A DNA stretch of 64,000 nt, from positions 13,702,001 to 13,766,000 of the forward strand of contig OU612073.1 in the NCBI GenBank assembly GCA_914767715.1, read 5' to 3'. The notes beneath the pieces are model-generated. The model was not told the DNA's origin. It did no database searches and worked only from the letters and a program-made list of their open reading frames with translations. Shown piece after piece: positions 23,564-35,000 of this stretch. Source of the stretch: Membranipora membranacea (Eukaryota > Bryozoa > Gymnolaemata > Cheilostomatida > Membraniporidae). A program made the translations under genes and the position numbers. The stretch's first letter is position 1. Each line of letters begins with the position of its first letter.

Positions 23564-25695
23564 GGTAAAGGATCAGTAGCACCGGTTTGTTCAGCTTGTT
23601 TGTAGGTTATAGGATGTTGGAAAGTCTGCTTGAGCGAGTTATTTTCCTTAGATGAAATTCATAGAGCAGACATGTCATATATTGTATGTATTTTTTGTTT
23701 GAGATACATTCACATCATTATGATCCCCTGAGTTCGACCATCTGAGAGTTTTTGTTCGGCTTTGGCAGCTTGGCTGCAATCCAACGCTATGTTTGGCAGC
23801 AAGAATGGCGCTTTATTCCTGTCGGTGAATCCTGAAGTATCAAATCAGAAACATGAAATAATTTAATTTAGAACCTAAAAAAAAGCCACAATGTGCCAGA
23901 ATTGAATAATCGAGAGAAGATGAAAGGCAACAGTAGGTATACAGTATAGTATAGTATTTAGAATTGTATTTAGGGTTGAAATATACTTTTAACTTATGTT
24001 TATGATACTCACTTTGTATCTTTGACCACCCTGTGTGAGGTTTTCTTTCTTCAGCAGGTTCTTGCACAGATTTCTTATGTGTAGCTCCACCAGCTATAAC
24101 TCCAGTTTAGAAGGACAACGCACCTGCTGAACCTAAGGTGGCTTACAATCCAAACAATACTCCCATTCATAAAACTCATTCCCTCGAACTGTCACATCTA
24201 ATAAATGTGATTAGACTCCGCCCACTTTTTATTCTATGTGGTGATAACTCCAATACTCTAACTACAAATATAATATAATATAAAAATCAACAAGGAGGGT
24301 TGGACATCCTTCCTGATATCAACTATGATGTATATAGAGAACTGCTACTGATACTACAATTCTGTGATATACAGTGCCATTTTTTGAGTGACGAGATTGG
24401 ACAGTGATGATAGTTGTAAATATAGTATTATGTTGGCTGTTGGAAGTTCTCACAAACTGGCTAAAAGCACCACAGCCTACTCTCAAATTACTGATGCATG
24501 GCTGAAGATTGTGGAGCAAGAAAACAGGATGAACCTAACTGGATGATACAATACTCTATACCCATCATGAGTTAGATAATGAAATACTATACATTGAAAC
24601 CAAGCAGCGGAGTGGTATATGTCAAACTAATCAAGGTCATCTTTAGAAATAGATAATTCAAATTCCTTATACATTTACTGTGAGGGCGTGATCAACTTCA
24701 TACCACCCTTCCCTCAGCACATTGGATTAAAACACCGATTAGCAGATGCTGAGAATTAGGGAAAGGGGCAACTCAACAATATATGTATATGTACATGTAT
24801 GTGTGGTATCTAGCTAATAATAGAACTCTTGCAACAATTTGGAAGTGTAACAAACATTTGTGTTTTTAACAGGTTGTTATGTTGTGCCATATAAAACCAC
24901 CAGGTCGACAACAGCGCTCTGTATTGCAATGTAGCCCACTCATGCTGTCTAGATTGGCCTTTCCACAATACCTAGCACTGCAGCCTGGCAATACAAAATT
25001 GGGCCGTTTGGTAAAATATCAACTTCCAATCTAAAGTACATTCGGAGGACCTTCCCTCTGGTTTGGTCAGCTAAATTTGCTGAGAGAGGATAATTCCAAA
25101 CTGATTTAAACAGCTCATGATACAACGCTATAGCTATAGCTATATTATTATCAGAGTTAAACTACAATAAATATTTTTTATCAAATTTCATTTCTCTTTA
25201 TTTCCAATTATACAGTCTCAAACTCTCAAGTCTCAACACACTCAAACTCATCCCTTGTCATAGTCTGAGCACTCCCCCCACCCCCAGACTCTTGCTCCCC
25301 GTCCGACGGACCCCTGGCCATAGACAAGGTTTCCATTTGACCCATTATTTGTAGTTTTGGTTGCAGAATGGTCTTCCGGAAAAGTCATGCAAGTCAAAAT
25401 GCATTGCAATGCCCGTAGATTGCAAAATGGAGTTGCATTATTATCAAACGGTTGATTAAAACATTTTTGGTTTTCTGCTGTTTGATAATGATGCAATTTC
25501 GGCAATGGAATATTTTAGGTCAACTGCCTTGAAATTCTGTTCAGCTCACAATCAATCATATTCGGAAATATATATGAATACATATTATCATGATATAAAG
25601 TATAAAACGAAAACAAAACCATCCAAATATACAATCATATATTTTATTTTTATTTTATCGACTGAAATGAGAGTGGTGGTCTTTTCTGTTCATGG
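23564..25695. other. Region upstream of agrin, no gene recognised
   Basis: It should hold the agrin promoter and 5' UTR, but I see no convincing TATA box or CpG-dense block. The short frames near 23840-24067 and 24319-24519 show no domain. A short AT microsatellite-like run lies near 23940-23960. Confidence 0.5.
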
Positions 25696-26293
25696 TCATG
25701 GTGTTATCTTTTTCTCACAAATATATCTATATCTGTCATTACAGGGAGCATCATTCCACTTAGTTGTCACATAAAGGAACATACAATCCTCTTTTCCCTG
25801 ATAATTACTAGGTTGACCAGGACCCCAGCCATCAGTGCTGATATATCCCTTGTATAAACCATCCCACTTTTAAATTCCTCGGAGAGGCTCATGAGCGTCG
25901 ATCCATAATGTGGTTCCAAGCAATCCTGAAAGTCAACATATATATTTATCATTCATGAGCATAGACTTATTATCAAGTCTATGTAGTTATTCAATATTAC
26001 ATTCTTTGTACACATTTGCCTTGAAAATAGGCCGTTATTTTTATTATCTTCATGTAATTTTGAGGTTCAATATTACATGAAATAAAAGATTTTACTAACT
26101 ATCTATAGTCATCAACATATGACAGTATATTTTCACTTACCCGCCTCTTCCTTTGTCACATATACAGTTACAGTACAGCCTGATTCCTCATACTGGTAAG
26201 TACCGACAGTGAGCTCTTCTACCCTTGTCGCGGATATATTCGCAATAGCTGACTGATGATCAGCTAACAGAAGTGCTGTCAATTCCCTATCCA
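25696..26293 (-). pseudogene. C-type lectin remnant (locus A): insert exon and CTLD C-half with internal stop
   Basis: Exon 25925-25696 codes the C-terminal half of a C-type lectin domain: LWIDAHEPLRG, KWDGLYKGYISTDGWGPGQP, WNDAPCNDRYRYICEKK, stop. An in-frame TAA at 25870-25872 replaces the residue before KWDG (Trp in the paralogs). The upstream exon 26293-26141 is 153 nt, phase 1-1, and codes a module with QSAIANIS and SGCTVTVYVTKEEAG; its acceptor is weak. The phase (leftover G plus GA) joins the two exons in frame. The N-terminal CTLD half and signal peptide were not found, and a LINE fragment lies just upstream. It has QPS rather than EPN, but keeps WND. Most likely a decayed relative of the lectins at 30.7 and 36.0 kb. 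Confidence 0.75.
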
Positions 26294-26368
26294 CTTATGT
26301 ATAGTCTACAATGAATAAGATTGAGAATAAAAACATAAACGATGACAGAAAATAATTAATAATAATAA

Positions 26369-26431
26369 TATTTGTATGAAATGCAATAATATAAAATGAT
26401 TATATTTGTATGAAATGCAATAACATAAAAT
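26369..26431. repeat. Short tandem duplication
   Basis: TATTTGTATGAAATGCAATAA is repeated directly about 36 nt apart, each copy followed by A/C-ATAAAAT. Confidence 0.6.
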
Positions 26432-26789
26432 CATGCTTTCAAATATTTTGAAACTATATTGATATTCTAGTAGTTTCCGGCATCATACAATAGTTGTTTT
26501 CCACTATGGGCTGAAAGGATAACTCTGATTCCAAATTTTAAATCTTTGAAAAAATGACAATAAAGGTCAAATCAAGTCAATAACGGGCAATAAATGTCAA
26601 TAAAAGCTTGACATTGGGACCTATGAGTCCTTTCTAGAAGAGGAGTACAGACAGATGAAAGGGCTATTTGGCTATATTGTTTGAAAGAGCATCATTTACA
26701 TCATGATGATATCTAGTTACAGTAACATCTGACAACAATACATTTTTTACAGTCAACCTTCTGTACATAGTGCAGACATCACATTCACA

Positions 26790-27990
26790 TATATATATAT
26801 TCTATGTTTATTCTGGAGAAGAATAAGTCCTTAGGACTTGTAACCAGAAAACAGAAAAATTGATAAAAATACGGTGTAGAATTAAAAAGACATGTAACTA
26901 AAAATCAAGAACAATGACAGGTAAAATTACAAAGTACACGCAGGCATTAATTAGCAGTAAAACATTACAAAAGTTAATACACAATAGCTAGGAAAATAAA
27001 AGTTAGAAAAATGTAGCAGTAGGCTAAAATGAAATGATAAGAACTGACTCATTAATTGAGAAGTTTGAGGACGTGGCTCCGAGTGGCATTTTTGAATGTA
27101 GCAAGGGATTGACTCAGCTTAACATGATTGGGTAATTCGTTAAACTTCTGAGCATCGAAATTAGCTAAAGCAAATCTATAATTTTCCTTGGATAGTCTAA
27201 ACCCAGAACTTTTAGCAAGCCGAGTTTCACTAGTTAATTTCTCGGGGAGGAGATTGGTATCAATTATTGGGACTAAATTATTAACAATTTTATAAAACGT
27301 CAGCAGATACAAATATTCGAAACGCAAAGTTAAAACAGGGATGTTGTAGGTCTTTCGAGTATTATCTTTAGAACTGTTATAGTCTATAATTTATAACATC
27401 TATTCTAAATTTTTAAAAATTCTTTTTTGACATAGTCGTTTGTGGTAAATAAAACAGGAGAGCTGTATTCCAGATTAGAACGTATAAGTCCAATGTACCA
27501 AAGCTTAGCTAATTGAGGTGTCAGGAATTTTCTATTACGTTGAAAGTTGGTGACTATTGGATAAAGTTTTTGTTTAATTTTACTGGTATGAGATTAAAAA
27601 TTTAATTTGTTACCAAGAATCACACCTAAGTACTTAATTTTGTCAGATTGTTTGAAAAATGAGATTGTTAAATTTAAGTTCCGGAGGTTTGATGTTACGT
27701 TTAATAGAAATGGTCATGACATCCGTTTTACCGCTGTTTAGAACAAGGCAATTTTCACTGTACCAACTGGATGCTTGATGAATGCTTTTTTCCATAAGTT
27801 TTGTGGAAATGTCTGGGTTTTCCCCACTGGTGACTAGTAGGCAGTCATCAGCATATAGATAACAATTTTTGAGCTCCATCAGATCGCTAATAAACATGAT
27901 AAACAGGAGGGGTCCAAGTACAGACCCCTGCGGCACACCAGTTATAACTCGACTGCATTCAGATACACAACCATTAACTTGTGCACCTTC
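26790..27990 (-). mobile_element. Non-LTR retrotransposon (LINE) fragment, reverse transcriptase C-terminal part
   Basis: The minus strand codes GVPQGSVLGPLLF, the catalytic YADD motif in CYLYADDCLLV, then after a frameshift IKYLGVILGNKL and LAKLWYIGLIRSNLEYSSPV, and finally the C-terminal frame at 27327-27052. There are several frameshifts and stops, so it is dead. The 3' side runs into AATAAACATAG and a short AT microsatellite near 26790-26820, like a LINE tail. The 5' end is truncated near 27990. The clade is not assigned; motifs fit the Jockey/CR1/L2-like groups. Confidence 0.85.
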
Positions 27991-27999
27991 CCTTACATT

Positions 28000-29104
28000 T
28001 TACTCGTCTTTTTGTCTGTTCCTGTCCGATGTAGAACGAGTCATCAGTCGAGCTACTGGTGAATTCAGATCAGGTATAGCAAATTCGAGCATCTCATCTT
28101 GGCTTAGAACCGGTTTATATATAGAATTAGTGAAGGCATCAGCAATGAGCCCAGTGTCATCATTTAAAAATACAATATTCCCGGGCCAAAAGTATTTTGC
28201 TTCCTGAATATACCGTCTATCACAGTATTCCTAATCTCCACATTGTGTTCCACCTGAGAGCAAAGTTACCATTTGATCAGAGTAAGTAATTTGGTAGATA
28301 GAAAAAGTTTGGGTCAAATAAATACCACCAGTGTCGCTTCTTGGCTTATTGGCTAAGATCAAGTGTCATTGCCAATGACTGATTAGTGCCAGTTCAGCTT
28401 TGGCAGCTCGCTGCACACCCACGATTAGGAGGTTTTCTATGGCCTCACCTCTAGGATGCATTCTAGTTTTCTAGGATGTATCACATTCTCGGTATAAGGA
28501 TTTAGGGCACGTTGCGTCCCTCTTTAGGGGCAGCCCAATCTTCTGTTTCTTACTAAACAGCAATGTCACCATGGCTTTATTGCGCGGAGGTGGTCCACGC
28601 CATTGGAGCAATGATTTCTGATGTTATGCAAGTGTTTAGGGATCCACTTTCAATATCAACCACCCGTATTGCTTTGTTTCCGGCATCGAGCACAAACATT
28701 TGACTGGTATTCTGGTTATTTAACAACAGTGCTGTCACCATGGTAAACTTCCCCGGTATTCCCTCCTCGTAACCACAGTTTTGATACTGCCAATTCACCG
28801 TAGAAGTGGTTGTCATGCGATCACAAATGTGCACGCAGCAAGATTCTTTGCTGCTAAATGCAATTTTTCTTGCCGATAGTTGAGTGAAATGAGAATGATG
28901 CTCAGAAGAGTATGATAAACTCCCAGGTTCTATAATAATAGCACTCGCAACTCCATTCGTTAATCTGATATCAGGTTTATATACCATTTTGAACATAATA
29001 CTGTCGGGCATTGAGAGGTCTAGCTCCATGTTCTCAAAATTACTAAAGCCTTTAAAGTAATTTTCTAATCTTGTGAATTCAGAAGAGTTCCCCTCTCAAT
29101 TCTG
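28000..29104 (-). pseudogene. Broken gene fragment, possibly NHL-type beta-propeller
   Basis: Two open stretches: 29104-28577 begins after a good pyrimidine-rich TTTATTTGCAG acceptor and includes EEGIPGKFTMV and MFVLDAGNKAIRVVDIESG; about 28250-28000 includes GGTQCGD, FWPGNIVFLNDD and GLIADAFTNSIY. The motifs resemble NHL propeller blades. A U2-headed repeat (28335-28562) separates the two, and the LINE fragment interrupts the left end. Family assignment is tentative; that it is coding-derived is more certain. Confidence 0.4.
28335..28562 (+). repeat. U2 snRNA-headed repeat unit (single copy)
   Basis: It begins TCGCTTCTTGGCTTATTGGC then TAAGATCAAGTGT, nearly the first 33 nt of U2 snRNA. A non-U2 body of about 195 nt follows (includes GGATGCATTCTAG and GCGTCCCTCTTTAGGGGC). 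The same body occurs three times in tandem at 46845-47470. Confidence 0.75.
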
Positions 29105-30671
29105 CAAATAAAAGAAATATTGACACTAAGATTCAGAACAGGAAGATCGGATAGGGAGACAGGACCAAAGATAAATGTATACTTACACTCAGTGTTAGAA
29201 TTTAGGGGGGGATGCAAGGGGATGGTGTACCCCTTCCTACTTTGTCTAGGGGGATGCAGGATTTGCAGGCTTGGGCCCATGATTTATTAACTAAATTGTT
29301 GAGTCTTCCAAAAAATGGCTTAAATTGGTGCATTTTCATTTGTGATCACCACAGGACTCCGGCATCCGCGCTTCCACCCCTGAACCCCCGCAGGGGGCCT
29401 AGGCGGCCCCCTGGACCTCCACAGAGGGAGCAGACTTGTAGTAATGGTTATAAGGGTTCGAGTTAAGACATCAATATATATATGATTATTTGTTATCATA
29501 AGGAAAGAAAATGGTACAGTATTACTCTGATTGATAGAATAAATTGAGGACTTTGTAAGCAACAAAGTAAAATACTGAGAACAGATGATTGAAGTTTACA
29601 TGCTTATGATATCTTCAGCATCATGGGTAAAGCACTGCACTGTCAACCATAGACTCTGCAAGAAGACAATGAACAATGATGACTTTCTCCAGCATAACAG
29701 ATAGCATTGTTATTGTACATACTAGGTATTATCAGCAGGCACAGGCAGTGCTCAGATATATTTAGCATTTTAAAAGCCAAATAAAAAAGAAAGCGACTCA
29801 AAACATGAGTAAGGACATTGGTCTTAAATTGGCTCCAACGGAGAAATAATTTTTACAAGCTTGACTATTCGCGGGAATTTCATAAATATTTTTCTCCTGT
29901 CGGATTGTGGTTTTATTGTTATGTTTCTCGGGTTGATCACCTTCCCATGTTCCTTGCAGACGTTACCATATTCAAGGAATGGAGCTCGATAGCCTGTGAT
30001 CGCAACAAAATGAAAGCTTGTCATCCCGATGAAAACTTATTTTTATGTCATTATTGTATCCTCGTTGCTGATTCTCTAAAGTTATTATTGTAGTTCCTTT
30101 ATGTATGCATCAACTTTATTGTAAGTTAAAACTATCAGCTATTTAGGCTCAACCTCTTATTACAGCAGTTGTTCCCCCTTGTACATAACCTAAGAAAGGT
30201 TATTTTCAGCTCACCCTGGGATTCCATACTTCTGACCGATCAGAAGTTGATTAGCTCAAGGTCATAAGGTTATACAACAGGGAGTTTCTATTCTCCTTCC
30301 TTTCAATCTGAAGATCTAACAGAGTAAAACAAAATTTGGAATTTCCCTCCCTCCTCTCAGTTACAAATATCAAAATGGGTGGAATCAAATACTAATGGTA
30401 AATGGAAGCGAGCACGTAATATAAGGTAAAATAAGGTGAGGATTTTCCACAACTAAAGGGCATACTCATAAACAGTTAGGCATAATTAAAATGAGCTAAA
30501 TCTGTATGTCCCTAATGCTAGCCTCGTTTGCCTCAGACTTCTCCCCAGTCGGTGTGTCGTCACTGCCAACCTAATTATATTTGCCCAATGGGGTATTAGG
30601 TATCCGACTATCATTGAGATACCAATTGTGATAGAATAAAGCTGACAGAATATTTTTTTCATATTTGTGCA
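29105..30671. other. Spacer with a dispersed repeat, no gene recognised
   Basis: It holds a GC-rich palindromic patch near 29380-29420 and a repeat at about 29820-29890. The complement of that repeat, AATAGTCAAGCTTGT..A..ATTTCTC and on to CAATTTAA, matches 33178-33225 in opposite orientation. Confidence 0.5.
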
Positions 30672-30677
30672 TTTATT
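30672..30677 (-). terminator. Polyadenylation signal AATAAA of the WSC-lectin gene
   Basis: AATAAA on the minus strand, about 55 nt after the stop codon of the lectin ending at 30730. Confidence 0.6.
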
Positions 30678-30729
30678 TGTTACATTCTTCTCGCATTAAA
30701 TTGAATTTTTACAAATAACACCAATATCC

Positions 30730-32963
30730 CTATGTTGCCCTTTTTTCACAGATGTACTTGAGCTCTGTTTCGCAGACTTTGTCACTCCAAAGCATCCTGG
30801 ATGCAGTTAATGCCATGCAATTTTCATCGTTGTCATTGCTAGGCTCGCCACTGGCCCATCCATTCCTTGTAAGAAAGCCTTGGTGTAATCCGTCCCACCT
30901 CCATATACCATTGATTGCTTCATGACCGCCCACCCAAATGCCCTGCTCCTGTCCTACAGCAAAAAACAGTTAAGCGAGATGAAGACACATATCAATTTTT
31001 TCGTTTGATATCAAAATTTAAGTGCCGAAACACAAAGTATTTGATCTGTAATGATAAACCCCTGTATAAAAGTTTTTGCACGTTATGGATGGTGGCTATT
31101 CAGTTTTGATTTCGAAGCAACCAATAAAGATGTGTAAAATAATTTATCTAGTAAGAATATCAAAACTTACTGATGTCATAAACATTAATTGTCCAATAGT
31201 CTCCACAAAGCTGACTCCTGTCACGTAGACAAGCTTTGTTACAGAGACATCCTACATCAGAACATAAACCATGTCTGGCATAATTAGCCTCATTGCCGCA
31301 TAAGCAATGCTCTCCATTCTCCACTCCCATATATCTATAACCTGAAGTATAAAATTGATAATCAAATATGTAACCTCATAGACATAACATTCCATATTAT
31401 TATTGTAAAGTTATGTCAGCAACTGAAGTAGCAATAGACTTAAGGTGAGGCCACACGGGGTTGCTTTCTCATGATTCTGAAACAAATTTTCATGTTCGTG
31501 GGAATTGGGATTCCCACAAGTTTGTGGAACATTTTATGCTCACGATGCATGAATCCGAATAGACTAAATTTTCACGAATTTCTTTCAGATTTGCTGTCTG
31601 ATTTAATTGAAAAGTCAAGGCCATATCTATGTTAACAACCTAGGTTAAAAAGATGGAGTGGATGATCAATTTGTGGAGCTTCTCGTCGATTTGGACCTGA
31701 GCAAGAGGGAGAAGGGCTACAATGTCTTAAGGGGTATCAAATTGAACAATTATAAAGAGATTTTTGAGCCTAAGCATATCCATTTCATTTCACTGTTATG
31801 GTTTAGATTGGCAGAGGGGGGTTAGACCCATAAATCATTACTTTGAATTATGGAGATAACAATCCTGTGTAGCAGACTGATATTATTGCTAAATTTAATT
31901 TTCAAGAATAAGTAGAAATTTGCACAAGTGTGTGGCCACTGGCCTCACCTTTAAATTTTTCCAGAGGACCTTTGTTACTGGCTCATGAATTATACTGGGT
32001 TAATTCTGTGTAGGCCTACAGCCTAACATCGTAAAAGCTGATAATTTATAACTCCATTCAATACCGTCAATTTTTGATATCGCCTCAAAACATCAGAATG
32101 TTTTTAAATATTTATGCAGAATCGGTACTTACCCTTTTTGAAGCATGTGTTTGCACAGAACTCTAAATCATTGAAAACTGTCACCACATTAAACCCTCTT
32201 AACACACGATCACTTCTATCTCTGAAACATCCCTTGTGGCCATATGTTGGACCATTGTCAACCATCGCAACACCTAAAATATGAATTAGGTTGTTGAAGG
32301 TAAGAAAAGCAAACTGAGAAATATTGAAATAGAGGCATGTGATGTTATGTGATAATACAAATGGATAAGTGAACATAGTATGCGATAGTCGATCTTGATA
32401 GAAATCGGACAGTATAATTAGTCAAATTTATATGCATGAGATTTTTTCAAACACAGATCGAGTGCTCACCTTCAGATAGAAGCCATCCCTTGATAAATAA
32501 GTCTTTCTTCAGCCCCTCGAGAGTGACCAAGTCTCCACCTAGTGACTTACATCTATTCTTAGCACCATGCCAATTTGCCTTTGATTCACTGAGTTTCAAA
32601 CATGTGCCTGTGGAGCTCGTCACCCATCCATTCTGACATGATGCAGAAGAAGCAACAACTAAAGCAAAATAACGGTGAAAATCAAAGTCGGTAAATAAAA
32701 ATGGCAGTAAAAGAGAAAATGAAATGTGTTGTCCTTACTGACAAATATAAGAAACACGCTACTATAAATACACATTATAGTAAGGGTATAATTATTGTTA
32801 GAATTATGAGGTGCAAAAAGCTACCATCAGCACCTCTGTACTTAATCACGCAGTATGCCTTGCTATCATAATTTGCATCACCTGAGCGATCTCCAACTAT
32901 CACCAGCGTTGTCCATACCGCAGCAATCAGAGTCTGTCTTAGATAAGCCATGGTTAGCCTCAT
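30730..32963 (-). CDS. Secreted C-type lectin with a WSC domain nested inside the CTLD (locus B)
   Basis: Five exons, all junctions phase 1: 32963-32825, 32658-32470, 32273-32133, 31341-31171, 30953-30730; 864 nt, 287 aa. Residues 1-25 are a signal peptide (LIAAVWTTLVIVG). Residues about 52-109 are the CTLD N-half (SCQNGWV, TCLKLSESKANWHGAKNRC, LGGDLVTLE). Residues about 120-212 are a WSC domain (KGCFRDRSDRVLRGF, FCANTCFKKGYRYMGVENG, HCLCGN, LCGDYWTINVYDI). Residues about 214-287 are the CTLD C-half (GIWVGGHEAINGIWRWDGL, GEPSNDNDENC, YICEK). All six long-form CTLD cysteines are present. The sugar-binding positions read EPS and WSD rather than EPN/WND, so carbohydrate binding is uncertain. A second in-frame ATG at 32951 could also start it. 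WSC is a putative glycan-binding module. No frame break was found. Confidence 0.88.
31171..32273 (-). other. WSC domain module (two exons, phase 1-1)
   Basis: Exons 32273-32133 and 31341-31171 together are 312 nt (104 codons) with phase 1 at both ends. They code one WSC domain with the usual Cys spacing plus extra Cys in GLCSDVGCLCNKAC. The module sits exactly between CTLD helix 2 and the WIGL-like strand. Confidence 0.88.
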
Positions 32964-33177
32964 GCCTCTACTGATACTAAATCTCACCACACATATATAT
33001 TTATACCATTTAATGTGTGGCTGCGTTGTCACAGCCAATATGATTGGTCAACTGAGATTCATTCCGCTAAAAGGTTATCACAACTGTTTTCGGCGCGGGC
33101 AACATTTGAGCATTTCAACTAAAGCATATTACAAAAAATCAAAATCTGAAAAAAAAGAGAGATTCTTAAGATTTTCA

Positions 33178-33235
33178 CAAATAGTCAAGCTTGTTAGAAC
33201 GATTTCTCTTTTTGATTCAATTTAATTTTAAAACC
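33178..33235 (+). repeat. Dispersed repeat, inverted relative to 29820-29890
   Basis: AATAGTCAAGCTTGTTAGAA and the following ATTTCTC...CAATTTAA match the complement of 29820-29890 with scattered differences. Confidence 0.5.
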
Positions 33236-33404
33236 CCTTTATAAAAGCATTTCATAACTTAGTAAAAAATTATAAATACTTTGACTTAGTGGTGTATCTA
33301 CTAAGATTCCATTTTAGTTTTCATGGTGTCTGTATCATGACGGGACGTGCCATCAAAGGTTTCAAAAATCATCTTTTGACAGAGTATACAATAGTATTGT
33401 AAGC

Positions 33405-33560
33405 TTCGCTTCTTGATCTGATTCGCCTGTACTCCGCAGCTTACCAGTAGAATGGGAATGACCCGAAATTCAACAAAGTTGGAACAAACATGATCTGGGA
33501 AAGCTATAGCAAGATGTGCTTTTACGCCAGCTACTATGTCACATTACACAGTTTTTGTCA
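33405..33560 (+). repeat. Dispersed repeat, similar to 50030-50230
   Basis: Both share TGATCTGATTYGCCTG, CAGTAGAATGG, a GACCC block, AAATTGGATC/AAAGTTGGAAC-type blocks and a CAGCTA..ATGT tail in the same order and orientation. Unclassified interspersed repeat. Confidence 0.5.
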
Positions 33561-34154
33561 AGCTTTAGAATTCAGACTGCAAGGGACTGATGTTTTTGTT
33601 GCTTGTGAGACTGTGATTATGCTCTGGACTCAAGGATGGTCTTGGTATAAAATGACTCAGGGCATGTAGGCTAAACTAGTCTAAGCGCTAAAACTGCGCC
33701 GGGATAGCTGGTTGTAGAATTTCATTATCAACAACAGATCTTCCACCTCAACCTTCTAAAGTTTTTAGTAAGTTCTTACAGCTCAAACGCGGCTAGAGTT
33801 GCTGGAACTTGCATTTTTGCCAGCGATCCAGGCAGCGTTTTCGCTCTTAAACTAGTAGAAGACATGCCATGCAAGAGACGGAAGAACCAGTTAATTCAAC
33901 TACCAAGCTACACTAACAGAAACTCAGACGAAGTTTGGGCACTTAAAAAAACCTTTTGAAAGTCTTCACTTGGCTTGGAACAAAACAAGTATAGGAAAGC
34001 AATTTTATAAGGCCAGTAGATTTGGTTGATGTTTGTCAGATATTAAGGTAAGGTCAACCATGAGAGAAGATGATAGCTTAGTTCCTCTTGTTGTCCTTGT
34101 CTCATACATCAGGAAAAACTTGTTTGTGCACACAGACTCGGATTACCTTAGCAA

Positions 34155-34353
34155 ATCTCATCTCTGAAGGTCATCTTTTCAGTGATAGGGATACCAAACA
34201 TCTTGGAAAGACCTGATTCGATACATCTTTGAATGTCATCTTTGCAAAAATAGGGATGTCTGATCACAATTGCGTTTGGTAATCACCTGATTTCCCTATC
34301 AGTCCTTTTGATACATCTCAGAGCGTCATTTTCTCAGTGAAATGGACACCCTA
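34155..34353 (+). repeat. Three imperfect internal repeats
   Basis: Blocks of the form ATCTCTGAAGGTCATCTTTT-cAGTGATAGGGATACC occur near 34155, 34220 and 34310, diverged and irregularly spaced. No coding signal. Confidence 0.45.
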
Positions 34354-34466
34354 CAACTTGGATTTTGTAAACACTTTATTTCCCTAATCAGGATCAAATT
34401 GCCAAGGCCAAGGTCATATTGTTTACAGCGGAGAAGAGATCACAAGCCTTATTATTATTATATTGG

Positions 34467-35000
34467 TTCGGTTATTTATTTATTTATTTATTGAGGTTTT
34501 CTAAAAGTTTATAATTAAAGCAAATTAAAAATAACTTGTTGACCTCATACACATTAACATAGATACAAAAAATGACTTGAATAAAAAGATATAAGTGGTA
34601 GGGTGTTACATACTATATAGTGTGTAGGATAATGAAAGCATGGTATCATAAATTGCATGAATAAGATGAAAAAAGAAAAGAAGAAACAGAGAGTGGCAAA
34701 CAAAAATACAAGTTAACAACATTAGGTGGGATTAAATGATAATGATTCATGAGGCTTGGTTGATTTAGTTACAAATGTATGAAAAATATTTAAAAAGGCT
34801 GATTTGCCTAGGTTTGATCTAAATGAGGGTTTAATTATTGCACAGTTGCTACGAAGTGATCGTGTATGTCTGTTTGATTTGCTAACGAGATGAAGTATGT
34901 GCTTGGATGCACGGCCTTTATGGACCCTCGATTTGACAAAATTGTGAAAAAGAAAATTCCTTCTACTGTGGAGAGTATGTAAATTTAGGAGCAAGCGGCC
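34467..35000 (-). mobile_element. LINE 3'-end remnant with microsatellite tail
   Basis: The minus-strand frame 34994-34722 includes RHTRSLRSNCAIIKPSFRSN and LGKSAFLNIFHTF, resembling the C-terminal end of LINE ORF2 (TRS...P..RTNLGKRSF type). The element ends in a (AATA)n run on the minus strand at 34467-34493, a common tail for CR1/RTE-like elements. It is heavily truncated. Confidence 0.55.

Noticed and set aside
28335-28370. U2 snRNA gene
   Set aside because: Only the first ~33 nt match; the branch-recognition downstream, Sm site and 3' stem-loops are absent.
29818-30093. Plus-strand 91-residue frame and its minus partner
   Set aside because: Overlaps a dispersed repeat that recurs inverted at 33178-33235; no domain.
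32436-32636. Plus-strand frame over the locus B lectin
   Set aside because: Complement of the CTLD N-half exon.
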